A stretch of 64,000 nt of DNA from Meandrina meandrites (Eukaryota; Cnidaria; Anthozoa; Scleractinia; Meandrinidae): NCBI GenBank assembly GCA_963693305.1, contig OY855906.1, positions 29,742,626 through 29,806,625 on the forward strand. Reading direction: 5' to 3'. Both the position numbers and the translations under genes were made by a program. A model generated the notes under the pieces. It was not told where the DNA came from and did not search any database. It saw nothing but the letters and a program-made list of their open reading frames with translations. Shown here piece after piece: positions 46,348 through 58,217 of this stretch (its first letter is position 1; each line of letters starts with the position of its first letter).

Positions 46348-46760
46348 TTATGGAGAAAACTTCTCACAAATATATCCAAGTGGATAATCACATCTGATAT
46401 CATTCCACTCGCCATCATTATAACCATGAGAGTTATAGCCTCCTAGTATTCCCCCACAATCCTGATTTCTATTATGATCGTTGGGGTTATCTTTTCCCCA
46501 GTTAGTGTAACTTAAAAGTGGGCTGCCATCCGTCCATACCCACTTGCGTTCCTCCAACTGGTCACTCAGTCCGATCCAGTAAGCCACTTCAGACGCCGTG
46601 AGGAAGGTCCTTGTCAGGAAGTCGTTCTCCTCTGTTTACTCGATCTTTACCAGTTCTGCTCCAAGACTCTCACACTTTGCTTTTCCGTTGTTCCAGGTCT
46701 CAGGCTTAGTGAACAACTTGTAACAGGAACCACAAAGTGGCCCGCTACCGAGAATGAAGT
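46348..46760 (-). pseudogene. Gene C C-type lectin exon with an in-frame stop
   Basis: The exon starts after TTTAG in phase 1, as in gene A. It reads CGSCYKLF, GAELVKIE, stop, ENDFLTRTF, AYWIGLSDQLEER and WVWTDGSPL. It continues YTNWGKDNPNDHN and EWNDIRC, and ends YICEKFSP. The TAA (46638-46636) sits where genes A and B have Ser or Thr. The rest of the fold, including NPN and WND calcium-site residues, is intact, so this is a single disabling change or a base-call error. Confidence 0.78.
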
Positions 46761-47518
46761 CTAAAGAATAGAAAGAAATTGATATTCACCTTTCCGTCAC
46801 CTTATCTCAACACTTCGAGTCAATAGCAGGTCAACAGACAAAATATTGATGTTTAAAAGTGTCGACTCCCTGATAAATACAGACATATTTGTTCCTTTAA
46901 AATATTCCTACATTTAAACAATGCAATGTTTAATATTTCTTTTTATGTTTTGCAACTTACAACACATTTATGCTACTTTACCCACACTTAACTACTTACA
47001 AAGTTATTACGTATAATACGGTAACATGATTACACCACCTACAAAACGATTACTTACAAAACGGTTGTACTACTCACAATACTCTATACGACAACAGCAA
47101 CAAAATAAAAGAAGAAGCGAGAAGGCCTTGGAGAAAAAAACAGCCGCAATACTACATAGACAAAAAAACAATTCCATTTGTTTTTAAATGCATCCATCTT
47201 CTCCAAAGCTAGACAAAAGGAATTAGCTAACGTTATCTGCATTTAAAAAGTCAAGATCGCATTTGTTATGTAAACATTGATGTTTATCTAAACGAATAAA
47301 TGGGTTTATAACTGATGAAGAGGTAATTTTAATATCAGTTTTCAATAAGCATTACTTATTAAAATAATAAACAAATAATAAAGAGCACGGTTTCCAAAGT
47401 TCACAGCGCTTCGCGGCTCGGTAAATATCCACCACTTCTCATCTCCATTTTAACGAATACTCGTTAAAGCAATATGTCAATAATTCATGATAAGTAAATA
47501 ATTAACAATTATTGGACG

Positions 47519-47645
47519 AGGTTGAGGAAAATATCGTGATTTGTCAGTGGTGAGCAGATCAATTATTTTCCGAAGCTGAAGGCTAAGGCAAATAATTGAT
47601 CTGCGAGACAATAATTCACTGAATTTGTTTTCCACAACTACCTTC
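47519..47645. repeat. Foldback repeat
   Basis: GGAAAATATCGTGA, TTTGTC and GCAGATCAATTATTT are mirrored by AAATAATTGATCTGC, GACAATAATTCAC and GTTTTCC. It is a hairpin element similar in style to 6603-6705. Confidence 0.5.
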
Positions 47646-47688
47646 GGGGACCACGCACCTCCTTGTTAAAAAATACAGAAGAAATTAA

Positions 47689-48346
47689 GAGACGGTCTCT
47701 GTAATTTCGGTCTGCTCGATCTGGCTTAAAAAATAGATTTCGCTTATTTCTTGTGTGTTGCAAGACTTTCATCTACCTATACTAAAACCACAATCCGCTT
47801 GACCAGATCACTTAGTTTTTTCGAGTTTTAAACGATTTTCGATTCACCCCAACGAACGCCCGTAACGGCCAATGTCAGGGCTTTAATTTACCACAACTTT
47901 CAAGATAAATTAAACAAAAACGAATAACTTCTGTACCAAACAAACACCACAGCCAGTTATATTATGTCTCTTTGATTTATCACACCGACTTTCATGAACA
48001 TTAAGTTCGAATCAAGCCAGTAGCAAGACATTAACGACACTCCTATCACACACCTTGATGAAACACGCGAAAACATAACTGGCTGTGGTGTTTGTTTGGT
48101 ACAGAAGTTATTCGTTTTTGTTTAATTCATCTTGAAAGTTGTGGTAAATTTAAGCCCTAACATTGGTCGTTACGGGCGTTCGTTTGGGTGAACCGAAAAT
48201 CCTTAAAAACTCAAAAAAAATTAATGATCTGGTCAAGCGGATTGTGGTTTTAGTATAAGTACATGAAAGTCTTGCAACACACAAGAAATAAACGAAATAT
48301 ATTTTTCAAGCCAGATCGAGCAGACCGAAATTACAGAGACCGTCTC
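47689..48346. mobile_element. 658-bp TTAA-flanked palindrome in gene C
   Basis: Arms of about 270 bp (47689-47960; 48075-48346) are inverted copies with a few percent mismatches. The termini are GAGACGGTCTC and GAGACCGTCTC, each next to TTAA (47685-47688, 48347-48350). It has no coding content. It sits exactly where gene C lacks its FA58C exons. Confidence 0.8.
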
Positions 48347-48797
48347 TTAAAAGCACAACTTTTGACGATACGAGCTGGTCTTCATCCAAGTCTCTTTCTT
48401 TCAGATATAGCATAAATCCATTAAGGGAAATTTGCGTTTCCTTCTTTGAATTTCCGCTGTTTCTGCGTTTCTTATTGACAAATCAAACCGCTCTCCCACA
48501 ACTCTGGAAAACGAGCTGTCATTTTCCTTAGAATTCGACACAACTACGCATGAGCAGAATATTATTTGTAGCAAAATCACAGTGTAATGCGTACGAGCAG
48601 ACCATTATTTGTAGGCAGTTATTTGTAGGTCACGTGAGAGGCTCTCGGCCAATGAAAAGAAAGAGAAAAAAGTATCGAATGATAATGTTTATTACTTTTC
48701 ACTATGTTTATTACTTTATTTAAGGTTAATTATTTTTTGTTTATAAAATGTTATCTATGCGAGTTTAAATGGAGACAGAGTTCTTTCTTTCTCTATA

Positions 48798-48866
48798 GCC
48801 TTTGTCGGTAAAACCTACTTGACATATGGCATATTTGCCAGGACAAGGGTTGCCATGACAAAAATT
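48798..48866 (-). pseudogene. Gene C exon 3: truncated EGF-like domain
   Basis: A good TTTAG acceptor at 48867 leads into NFCHGNPCPGKYAIC and QVGFTDKG, the first half of the EGF domain. The sequence then diverges abruptly (YRERKNS and a stop), losing the last cysteines. No GT donor is found at the expected place. This marks a rearrangement breakpoint. Confidence 0.72.
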
Positions 48867-48980
48867 CTAAATTAAAAAAAAAAAGAAAGAAACAAAACTG
48901 GATTTTACACTTGTTTATGGACCCTTCTTTCTGTGTTTTTTTACATTTCAGTTTTTCCAGCCTTTTTAGGAACAGTTTAA

Positions 48981-50262
48981 GGTTACACAATACCTTCAGA
49001 GGTCTACTTTTGTCGAAAAAAATTTTTTTGGACTAAAATAAAAGTTTACTTTAAATCTAACATTTCCCCAAAAATAAAAGTAAAATCTTAAAACGCGCGC
49101 GAGTTATTTCGAAAAAAAAGGTTTTTTAATAAAAGTTAATAAAACAGTTAGGTGTCATAATCGTCATAGCGCGTTGATTCCCCGGCGATGTTTTTGCGCG
49201 AAACGGCCTTATCAGCGAGCTCTTATTACAAGGACAATCATTAGCATTGTTTTGTTTACATGTGATTTTGCTTCTCTTTTATTCTCATTCTTCGTTTTAT
49301 CCCTCTTCGTTTCTCTTTTTGACTTATTAAGGTCGTGAAACGAGTTAAAAAAAATAGAAAAAAGTCCTTGGACAGCGAAAAAAAAACGAAACAAGGACCT
49401 AAGAAGAAGACAAAAGCGGAATTTGCCGAAAGCAAGAAGAAAAACTTGGCCGACAGCGACAAGGAATCCTTCGAACAAATCGAACTACCCGTTGCTTCTT
49501 CATTTTCTGTACTCTTCCCCCGCATATTTTTTTTACTTTTTCCATTTCTCTTACACGCTCAAGTTCAACAAAGAGAACATACGTGACTGTCACACTATTT
49601 TATGCCTTCGAATTCCCGCGAACATCGTTTCGCTCGCTGTGAACGGTAGGGGTGCCATTATCTCATTGGCCGGCGGCACATCCTGTTGACAGAAGGGCGT
49701 AACGTGTTTACAAATTTTCAAATGGCGAAAACTCGCAATCGTTTCGCAAGAGAATACTATCTCTTTGAATGAATTAATAGGGTATGTAGAGTTGACGGAT
49801 TCTAGCGAAATTTGGCCAGAACATTCGTTAAGCATCGAGGAACAAAAGGGTGTCGGGGATAAGCTTCAATTTGGATATTTCTCATTCTACGGCCGCGAAC
49901 GCAACGGGGTCGGCAAATTATTCGCTACTAAAACTTACGGGTCTATAAAAAGATAACCAATAAGAATTACGAAAAAGCCTGACACCCTTTGAGAGATTGA
50001 TACTTGCTGATTAACATTGTGCAGCACTTTTGCAGTAGTGCTTGTGTTTGATACCCGATTAATTCGGCGGAATGACACTCGGTCGTTTTCGGTTTATCGG
50101 CTTCTTTCTTCTCAAGAATGGCTCTGCCAAACAGCGGATATTTTTTTTCGAATTCTACAGTTCTTTACTTTTCTATTGATATATAGTTTGTGGTAGTTTA
50201 CTTTAAAACAACGCGCGTACGAATTTTTTTCCAGAGGACACCCTCGAAGGTATTGTGTAACC
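48981..50262. mobile_element. 1282-bp TTAA-flanked TIR element
   Basis: GGTTACACAATACCTTC at 48981 and its complement GAAGGTATTGTGTAACC at 50246-50262 are flanked by TTAA (48977-48980, 50263-50266). Interior frames (for example the Lys-rich 49335-49586) show no transposase. It is probably a non-autonomous piggyBac/Kolobok-type element in the PAN-EGF intron of gene C. Confidence 0.7.
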
Positions 50263-50383
50263 TTAAGAAAGATTAAAATCATCACTTATGCGTGCTATGA
50301 GATTTATTTCCACGGCGGGATATGTTCCATCACGTTAAGTTAAAAGCATGATTTCATAATATCCGAGATTAGTATCACCCAAC

Positions 50384-50416
<33 letters not shown>

Positions 50417-50564
50417 ACTACGTTACTAGAGGACTAATAGTCATCGAGTAGCGAAATTCGTGACGCTTTCTTTCGTTTTATTCCCAAATAAATCTTTCGT
50501 CAACATGTGCTGACTTTATTATTGCTTTTTCTGTCCGACTAGTTGGGTGATACTAAAACAATTA

Positions 50565-50645
50565 GATCCTTCGGGTCAATAGCCCATTCGGCTTCGCCAA
50601 ATGAGCTATTGACCCGTAGCCCTTGCGGGCTACGGGTCTAATTGT
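50565..50645. repeat. Short hairpin repeat
   Basis: CAATTAGATCC, GGGTCAATAG and CTATTGACCCG, GGGTCTAATTG form nested inverted repeats around a CCCTTGCGGG centre. It is a short foldback repeat. Confidence 0.55.
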
Positions 50646-50887
50646 TAATTACTGCACTGGTAAAGTTTCGTTTTGGAGCAATGATATAGTCACAATTAAG
50701 GTAGATTTGTTGTTGATATAGTAGTTTTGTTATTTTGATACACTCTTCCATTTGAAGATTGCCGTATGTGGATTTTTGCCACTTACCCACTACATTTGGT
50801 TTCAAGCGACGAAATTAGGGTTTATTAAAAAAACAGATCGCACCAAATAGTGCCAAGAAATAGAAATTCAGTCCGTGTTAGAAATAC

Positions 50888-51153
50888 CTCAACAGCTTGG
50901 TAAGTGTAACGCTGTCTGTCCACCAAGGCTTGATGGGATTGGCTTTCATCCGTCTCATCGTTCAACTCGCACATTTGTTTTCCTTCGTCAAAAGGTCCCA
51001 CATTAATTGAAACACAGTTTGGCTCAAAATAGCACTTCACACGGCAGCTCCCATCATCTGGCACTTGCTTAGTTCTAATCACGTGACCAAAGAATGCTTT
51101 ATTTGATACTGGTTCCTTGAATATTAAGATGCGGTCGTATTCTGTCATATCAT
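50888..51153 (-). CDS. Gene C exon 2: PAN/apple domain
   Basis: This intact 266-bp exon (TTCACAG acceptor, GTATTT donor) encodes YDRILIFKEPVSN, then PDDGSCRVKCYFEPNCVSI and CELNDETDES. There is no stop or frameshift, and the cysteine pattern matches genes A and B. Intact coding suggests recent decay elsewhere in the gene, or continued use of this exon. Confidence 0.82.
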
Positions 51154-52619
51154 CTGTGAAAAATAATAATCAAGGGGAAAACCTGAAGGTTTGTTTACTC
51201 AAGAGCTGTAATGTTCCGCTGAAGGAAACTGAATCCAACATTTACGCCGTTTCGACATACTCTTTCATCAAAAATAGCAACTCTGGTTTTTGAACTTCAT
51301 CTAACAAATTATTCCGGTGGATTTGTTTATTGATTTATTTATACATTTATTTATACACAATAAAATCACCAGGCATATACTATAAGATTGTTTGATTGTT
51401 TTGCAAGTTTGTCGCCTTTACAAGGCACACTTTACTTTACCACGCGTCAACAGAACGTCTTAAGACGTGCTTTCATGGGATGGAATTTGGTAACCCTAGG
51501 CAGTTGAGATGCTTTACATGTATATTGGTAGAGAACCTTTTCCTTTGAAGTTACCGGTTTAGTAACTTATGCCTAAGTCAATAATTTTCTTTATTATATG
51601 ACTAGCTCCGTGAGCGGTCAAGATGAAGCGAATCTCGTGCTCTGATTGGCTACCCGAGCGGTCAAGATGGAGCCATCTTGACCGCTCGGGATCGCCCGCT
51701 GTGTTCCTGCAAGCGAAAAAACTTTTACCGACGCTACTTGAAAAAGATTTTCGTCGTAAATTTTCGCTATGAAACTATCTTCCGAAATAACACAAAGATT
51801 TCCTGTCTATTTCTAGCAAAAGGAAGTCCGACAACAAAGAAATAGGTCTTGAAGCGAATGAGAGCAAACAAATTAAACTACAAACGTTGGTTAATTAACG
51901 AGTTTCGTGAATTTTACTTGCCGAAAAAACCGGCTGATACAAAAATTAAAACGCAAAGCGACTTGAAGACATGATAATCAGCTTTGTTTGGCGGAAAAGG
52001 GAGAGACTGAAGTCAGTGACATACCTGAAGAATAAAGTGCTCTGCAAATTTGTCGTTTGTGTAACATCTTCAAAAATGGAAGAAAGCGGACGGCACGGCG
52101 AACCTAACATCTTTTCACCGAAGCCTCTAACGCTCACGTCGAGTAAGGGTGAGTCGAGCGTTTAAATTAATGATGTAGAAAAGTTCAAGCTTTTCCTGTG
52201 AAGTGGTATTAAAATCCCAAACGCTTTCAACAATCACAATTTCAATATTCAGCTCGTGTATGTCACCGCAGGTTTGCACCACTAAAGCGCCAGAAGCGAG
52301 CAAATACTCTGCAAAACGTCCAATAATCAAAAGCTGGCGGCCAGATGGAATGGACATTCTTCTTTTAAGGCTTCAAACTCAACGTTGTTTCGCAAATTCA
52401 AGCCATTTCAATATCCTTTTGAGGGTTAAAATGAGGTGAATTTCGCTGTTGTTGCATCGTTTTACTTCGTCTCGATTCATTCAAGAATTTGACAGTCACT
52501 CATTAAACTTTTAAACCAATGAAATGATTTAGCGTGCGCCTATTGATTGTGCATGCAACTGGCTTTTTTTTCAGTGCTCAAAAAAAGTCATATAATAAAT
52601 CCTTTATTGACCAAGCTTG

Positions 52620-52664
52620 TTCGGTCAAGATGGCAGGATATTGGCCTCGTTCTTTTTTTGCGTG

Positions 52665-52697
<33 letters not shown>

Positions 52698-52741
52698 CAC
52701 GCAAAAAAAGAACTCGGCCAATATCCCGCCATCTTGACCTC
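52620..52741. repeat. Near-perfect hairpin, 52-bp stem (copy in unit 1)
   Basis: GGTCAAGATGGCAGGATATT through TTTATGGACC is followed by a loop of about 13 bases (TCGACTTCGTCTC) and the matching inverse arm. Only two or three mismatches are seen. The same hairpin recurs at 53803-53924. Confidence 0.85.
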
Positions 52742-53802
52742 ACACTTGGTCAATAACCCATATTTATTATATGACAAGCTCCGTGAGCGGTCAAGATGAA
52801 GCGAATCTCGTGCTCTGATTGGCTACCCGAGCGGTCAAGATGGACCCATCTTGACCTCTCGGGATCGCCCGCTGTGTTCCTGCAAGCGAAACAACTTTTT
52901 AAACCGTCGCTAGTTTATCATGAAAAAGCTTTTCGTCGTAAATTTTCGCAATGAAACTATTTTCCGAAATAACACAAAGATTTCCTGTCTATTTCTAGCG
53001 AAAGGAAGTCCGACAACAAGGAAATAGGTCTTGAAGCGAATGAGAGCAAACAAATTAAATTACAAATGTTAAATAACGAGTTTCGTGAATTTTATTCGCC
53101 GCAAAAACCGGCTAATACAAAAATTAAAACGCAAAGCGACTTGAAGACATGGTATTAGCTTTGTTTGGCGGAAAAGGGAGAGGCTAAAAAGTCAGTGACA
53201 TACCTGAAGAATAAAGTACTCTGCAAACTTGTCGTTTGTCTGGTTTGTGTAACATCTTCAAAAATGGAAGAAAGCGGACGGCACGGCGAACCTAACATCT
53301 TTTCACCGAAACCTCTAACGTTCACGTCGAGTAAGGGTTGGTCGAGCATGTAGAATGATGTAGAAAAGTTCAAGCTTTCCCCGTGAAGTGGTAAGTCCCA
53401 AACGCTTTCAACAGTCACAATTTCAATATGAAGCTCGTATGTCACGGCAGGTTTGCACCACTAAAGCGCCAGAAGCGAGCAAATACTCTGCAAAACGTCC
53501 AATAATCAAAAGCTGGCGGCCGGATGGAATGGACAGTCTTCTTTTAAGGCTTCAAACTCAACGTTGATTCGCAAATTTAAGCCATTTCAATATCCTTTTT
53601 AGGGCTAAAGTGAGGTGAATTTCGCTGTTGTCGCATCGTTTTACTTCGTCTCGATTCATTCAAGAATTTGACAGTCAGTCATTAAACTTTTAAACCAATG
53701 AAATGATTTAGCGTGCGCCATTGATTGCATTGTGCATGCAACTGGCTTTCTTTTCAGTGCTCGAAAAAAGTCATATAATAAATCCTTTATTGACCAAGCT
53801 TG

Positions 53803-53847
53803 TTCGGTCAAGATGGCAGGATATTGGCCTCGTTCTTTTTTTGCGTG

Positions 53848-53880
<33 letters not shown>

Positions 53881-53924
53881 CACGCAAAAAAAGAACTCGG
53901 CCAATATCCCGCCATCTTGACCTC
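53803..53924. repeat. Near-perfect hairpin, 52-bp stem (copy in unit 2)
   Basis: It is identical in structure to 52620-52741, with the same loop CGACTTCGTCTC. Confidence 0.85.
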
Positions 53925-54163
53925 ACGCTTGGTCAATAACCCATATGTATTGAACATTTTCAACAATTCTTGTTAAACAAACAGGTGGCGCGTTCGCTTG
54001 GACTTTTAAGGTATCAGGTGAACGAAATATTCCATTATGACATAATTAACTCCATTCATAGTATTCCACTGTTATCGGCGAACCAAACAATCACGATTCC
54101 AACTTTTCCTTTTAGTAGCTTCGATGCAAGATATTTCAAAAGAGGCACAGTCTTGACTAAGTA

Positions 54164-56377
54164 GGGTTTTCCGATTTAGCGGAATTTCGCGGAATTTCGC
54201 ACCTATTTTCCGCGCTAATCGAATATCTGTGAATTGGACTCAGTTATGATAACTTTGTTTTTAATTCAAAGCCACTCGCGCTTTTGTTCTGTAACGAGAC
54301 GCAGTAGTGTAGCAGCCCACGAGACGTAGCTATAATTAGTTGGCCAGACTTTTTTCTCAAATCATTTATACATGCGACTATTACCCATTGGGGAAAGTGT
54401 TTGGTTACAAGTACTACGTGGACTTTGCCTTTTTTGATGCACAATGAAGATCGCTGGCGATGTGGATCGAATACCTAAAGCACTGGTCGTGTCTAGTAAT
54501 TTTTCTATGTGCTCGAGTTGGGCACACAAATTCAAGCAAGATACACATTAAAAGCAACTTGATCATCCGTAAAGCATCCGTTCAACGAGAAAAATTGCTT
54601 GAATGTGCACCGACCAGACGTGAACTGGAAAAGGACGCCAATCCAAATCGAGGCTAGCTTGATCAACAGCGTTTGTAAAACACGAAAACATTTTGTATCG
54701 CAAAAACCGATCGATTAACGTGAAAACTTCATTGATTATGCCCGATTGCCGTAACCATGTTAAAAACTCGTGCTTCCTCGTATTCATCATCTGGGATGGA
54801 AAACGCCAAGGCTCGTGCATTTCTCACTTTTCTCGTGTTTGGCAACCCGTCAGGATAAAAGAAGTACTGTTTTTTTAAATGTTATAAACAACAACGCTAT
54901 GAATTCAGTGTTATGCCCAACGATCATCAACGATCATCATCCATAGATTAAAGAGAATTAGAACAACTCTGGGCTAAAACATTACAGACATTTATCGTCA
55001 TCTTGTTTTTCGATGGTATGTTGTGATTTTTTCCTGCAAAGTCCACGTGCCATGAGGAAAAAATAGCAAAGAATGTTGTTTGTTTTGCGCTATATAAACT
55101 GGAACTTTATTTAAGTTTCTTACACACTCAATTCAACCATAGAAGACTTCGGAGAAAACATCTTTTTGAATGCAGCATTTGGGGGGAAAACACAGCAGCC
55201 AACGACGTCGAGCAGTACCAGTACAAGAAACTGCGCCAGAACTTTACTCGGGTCCAGCGCTACCAGTTCTAATTCGCGCAGGCCAAAAAAAACTTTAATA
55301 TTTTTTTTCGAGAATTAAAAAAAAAAATGAGTGCTGCAGAAGTAATAGATCAAAAACGAGTGCGAGTTTTTCATCATGGGTTCCAAACACCGAGAAAAAG
55401 ATGATTTTATTGTTTTGAGATGTTTGGAACCCCTGATGAAAAACGAAGCACGAGTTTTTGAGCTGGCTTCTCAAATGCAACAATAGGAAATTATGCATTA
55501 ACATGTTTTGTCAAATGAAACAATAAGAAATTATGCAGTGTCAATTTTTTGCCCTTTTCCGTAAGAACGTGATTGCATGCATGATTCATCAGCGTCTCAG
55601 CCATGAGCGAGGAAGGAGCGGCGTGGTTTAGGAGCCGACAATGGTTTACGAGGAAGAGAATTAAGTCAAGAAAGCCGTATTCCCCGTCAACAAGGTATAA
55701 AACGCGTTTAACAATGGCGAAGAACTCGGGTGGAGAAAAACTTCCATTCTTTCAGGAGGCCCGTTTAGAGATTACAATTTGCATCAGGTTTCGAAGCGTT
55801 CGACTCTCTGAATTGTTGGCAAAGCAAATTTGTCATTGAAGTAGAGCAAAAAGAACGAAGAGTGATATCCACCAAAAACAATTTATGTAATAGTATTTAG
55901 TATCCGACGCTATCTGTATTTATGAAATTGTTGTTAGCACTATTTCCGATTTCATGAGTTGTATTGTTAAAAAAATTCAAGGTTACTACGGAATAATAAA
56001 TATTCATTGATTAAAAATTCAGTGAAGACTGATTAAAATTCAAGTTTCCTGATCAGTGTCTTGATCAGTTTTTGAACTAATCGAATGTGTCTTGATCGGT
56101 ATGTTCATTGGGTATCAAAATTGGGTATCAACCTGACCGAATTGATGCAAGCTGATTGGGTCATCAGCCCGTGAATCATTAATGACTTTGAGAAGCGTTC
56201 GTAAAGTGCAGTTCGTCATGGCTCAAAAGCTAGTCCTAAAGAAAGCGCCATAAAAAGGTCATAGACAACTTATTTACTCATAACTAGTAGGTTTAGTGAT
56301 TCTCACTTCCAAAAATTGATATCGGTTGAAACCGGCAAATTCCTTTTCCGCCGATCTTCCGATAAATCGGAAAACCC
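54164..56377. mobile_element. 2.2-kb TA-flanked TIR element in gene C intron 1
   Basis: GGGTTTTCCGATTTA at 54164 and its complement TAAATCGGAAAACCC at 56363-56377 are flanked by TA (54162-54163, 56378-56379). The interior has short frames (55603-55839 and others) with no transposase motif, and a hairpin of about 110 bp at 55340-55455. Confidence 0.6.
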
Positions 56378-56534
56378 TAGTTAAACTTTGAACCTCTTCG
56401 AAAAAATAATTGAAACGACATAGAGTTGCTAATGGGCAATTGAATTGTCGCTTTCTAAGCTTAATTTGTTAGTTATTTAAATAACTAAGGGGCCAATCTA
56501 GCACCCGCTCTCATTGGTTTAAACAGCGGTCTTT

Positions 56535-57780
56535 ATGGGACTACAAAGCACGGGAGCTGACGAATGCTCTTGCCATCATCTCCAGTGCCTTCAAGTTCCT
56601 TGTATGCTTTTTAACAGAACAAGCACGGCCAAAACTTTTTTATTCGTTAATTATCTCAGCAAAGGAAAATTTATGAATGCGATTGCTATTGCAAATGTCC
56701 CCTATATTTCTATGGTCCTATATTTCTATGGTCTGAAGTTGCAATTTCATCTTAATAACCTTTATCTCGATCTACACAATGTAGGATAAAGAAAAAAACG
56801 TATAAAATGAGCCTTTTGCAAACAATGACCACATGGCGCAATGGCGTGTTGGAGAGCAAGCCACCAGATGGGACATTCAAAATGAAGCGACTCCAACACG
56901 TCAAGCTAAGCTTGATCTTTTTGGTTTGAATGTTTGCTCTCCAGGACTTTGTGCCACGTAACCGTTAGCTATTTATCTATCGTTTCTATCCCTTTCCGAG
57001 AATATACACTACCGCTCCTAACCATTACGCTTTCTCGATGGACTTTATGGTCAGGATCACGACATTCTTTTAAAACATAATCATAAAATAATTCAGTTTA
57101 TTATTCCACTATTGCGCCATATTACCACATGAGTGCTAAAGAACGCACAAAATATGCCACGTTATTACACTGTAGAACAGGGAAAAAATACGGACTGAAA
57201 GTGGAGCAACAAAATAGCCGAACCAAACTGTATTTTATTAGTGAGACAATAAATCCCTCATTCAATGGTTTAACAAATAGCGAACGGACATTATGCTCAT
57301 TGTTCGTATTTAATACTACGCAACTCGCAAAATATCCGCACGTATTACATGTTAAACCATCAAATATAGTGTATTTGTTATTCGGCGCAATTATGGGACT
57401 CTTAATGCATTATTTGAAATTTGTATAATATTGACAGCAAAAGATGATTTCTGAACCCTGAATTGGCTTACACAACTTTTCGGTGTGACAGTAATTCATT
57501 CAAGTTTGTTTTCCCTTCTCTAAGGTAACAACTACTCGGTTTTTGAATTCATAACTTATTCATTATTATTGTGATACATACGAGGACTGTTTTCCCTGAG
57601 AAAGGCAAAAACAACCAACAACAGAAACATGTGAACCACGGCTTTTTTGTCGCTCGCATATCTAAATCAACTAGATTGTCGAGTAAAAAGACACAAGCTC
57701 AATGCGTTTCACACACAAAAAAAAATCGAAAACAAGGAAAATTTGTCTCCGTGTTTTCGCTGCAGATAATACAATAACGA
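56535..57780 (+). other. Open frames without recognisable product in gene C intron 1
   Basis: Frames 56535-56789, 57129-57428 (99 codons) and 57571-57777 show no domain or paralogue support. No TE ends are seen around them. They are probably chance frames. Confidence 0.4.
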
Positions 57781-58217
57781 AAGGGCAATATATTTGCGGT
57801 TTGCTTGTGCCGATGTAGGTGTTTTCTTGAAATACATCGGCAGACTATACTCGCTCATTTCTCGCTTTTATTATTTTAGAACGGCGCCTTCGTTCTCGTT
57901 ATTAGCGTTTTAATATCAGTCATCGATATATTGAGAACTTTTTTTCTTGAGTTTACCGGTTCTCTTGAAACGTTCCTCTTTGCTTCCATTTTGGCTAAAA
58001 ACTAAAGTTTTCTTCTCGTATTGATTATTATAATTCCTCAGAGTGCGTTAGCACTTTGAGTAATAATGCCAGCACTCTCAATACTTCATTGCTCGAAGCG
58101 AATTCATAAGATGATTGTTTAGTTTAAATATTGAGCAATTGTTGACTTTGTGCTTTTTCCCGTTTCTTGTGAAATCTTAGCCGAAATGTACTAATGTCAA
58201 CTACAAACAAAACTTAC

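Larger units (their letters stand above)
51591..53946. repeat. 1.17-kb tandem duplication (two copies) with long hairpins
   Basis: Copy 1 (51591-52763) and copy 2 (52764-53946) both start TTATTATATGAC, GCTCCGTGAGCGG and end TTGGTCAATAACCCATA. They differ by small indels and substitutions (for example TTTAAATTAATG lost in copy 2). Each copy has two hairpins, CCCGAGCGGTCAAGATGG and a 52-bp stem ending in GGTCCATAAACACGC. GGTCAAGATGG recurs in both orientations. The array is in intron 1 of gene C. Confidence 0.9.

Noticed and set aside
49335..49586. Lys-rich 83-codon frame
   Set aside because: Low-complexity, inside a TTAA-flanked TIR element, without similarity to transposases.
57129..57428. 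99-codon plus-strand frame
   Set aside because: No domain, no paralogue and no splice or promoter context; could be chance in AT-rich DNA.
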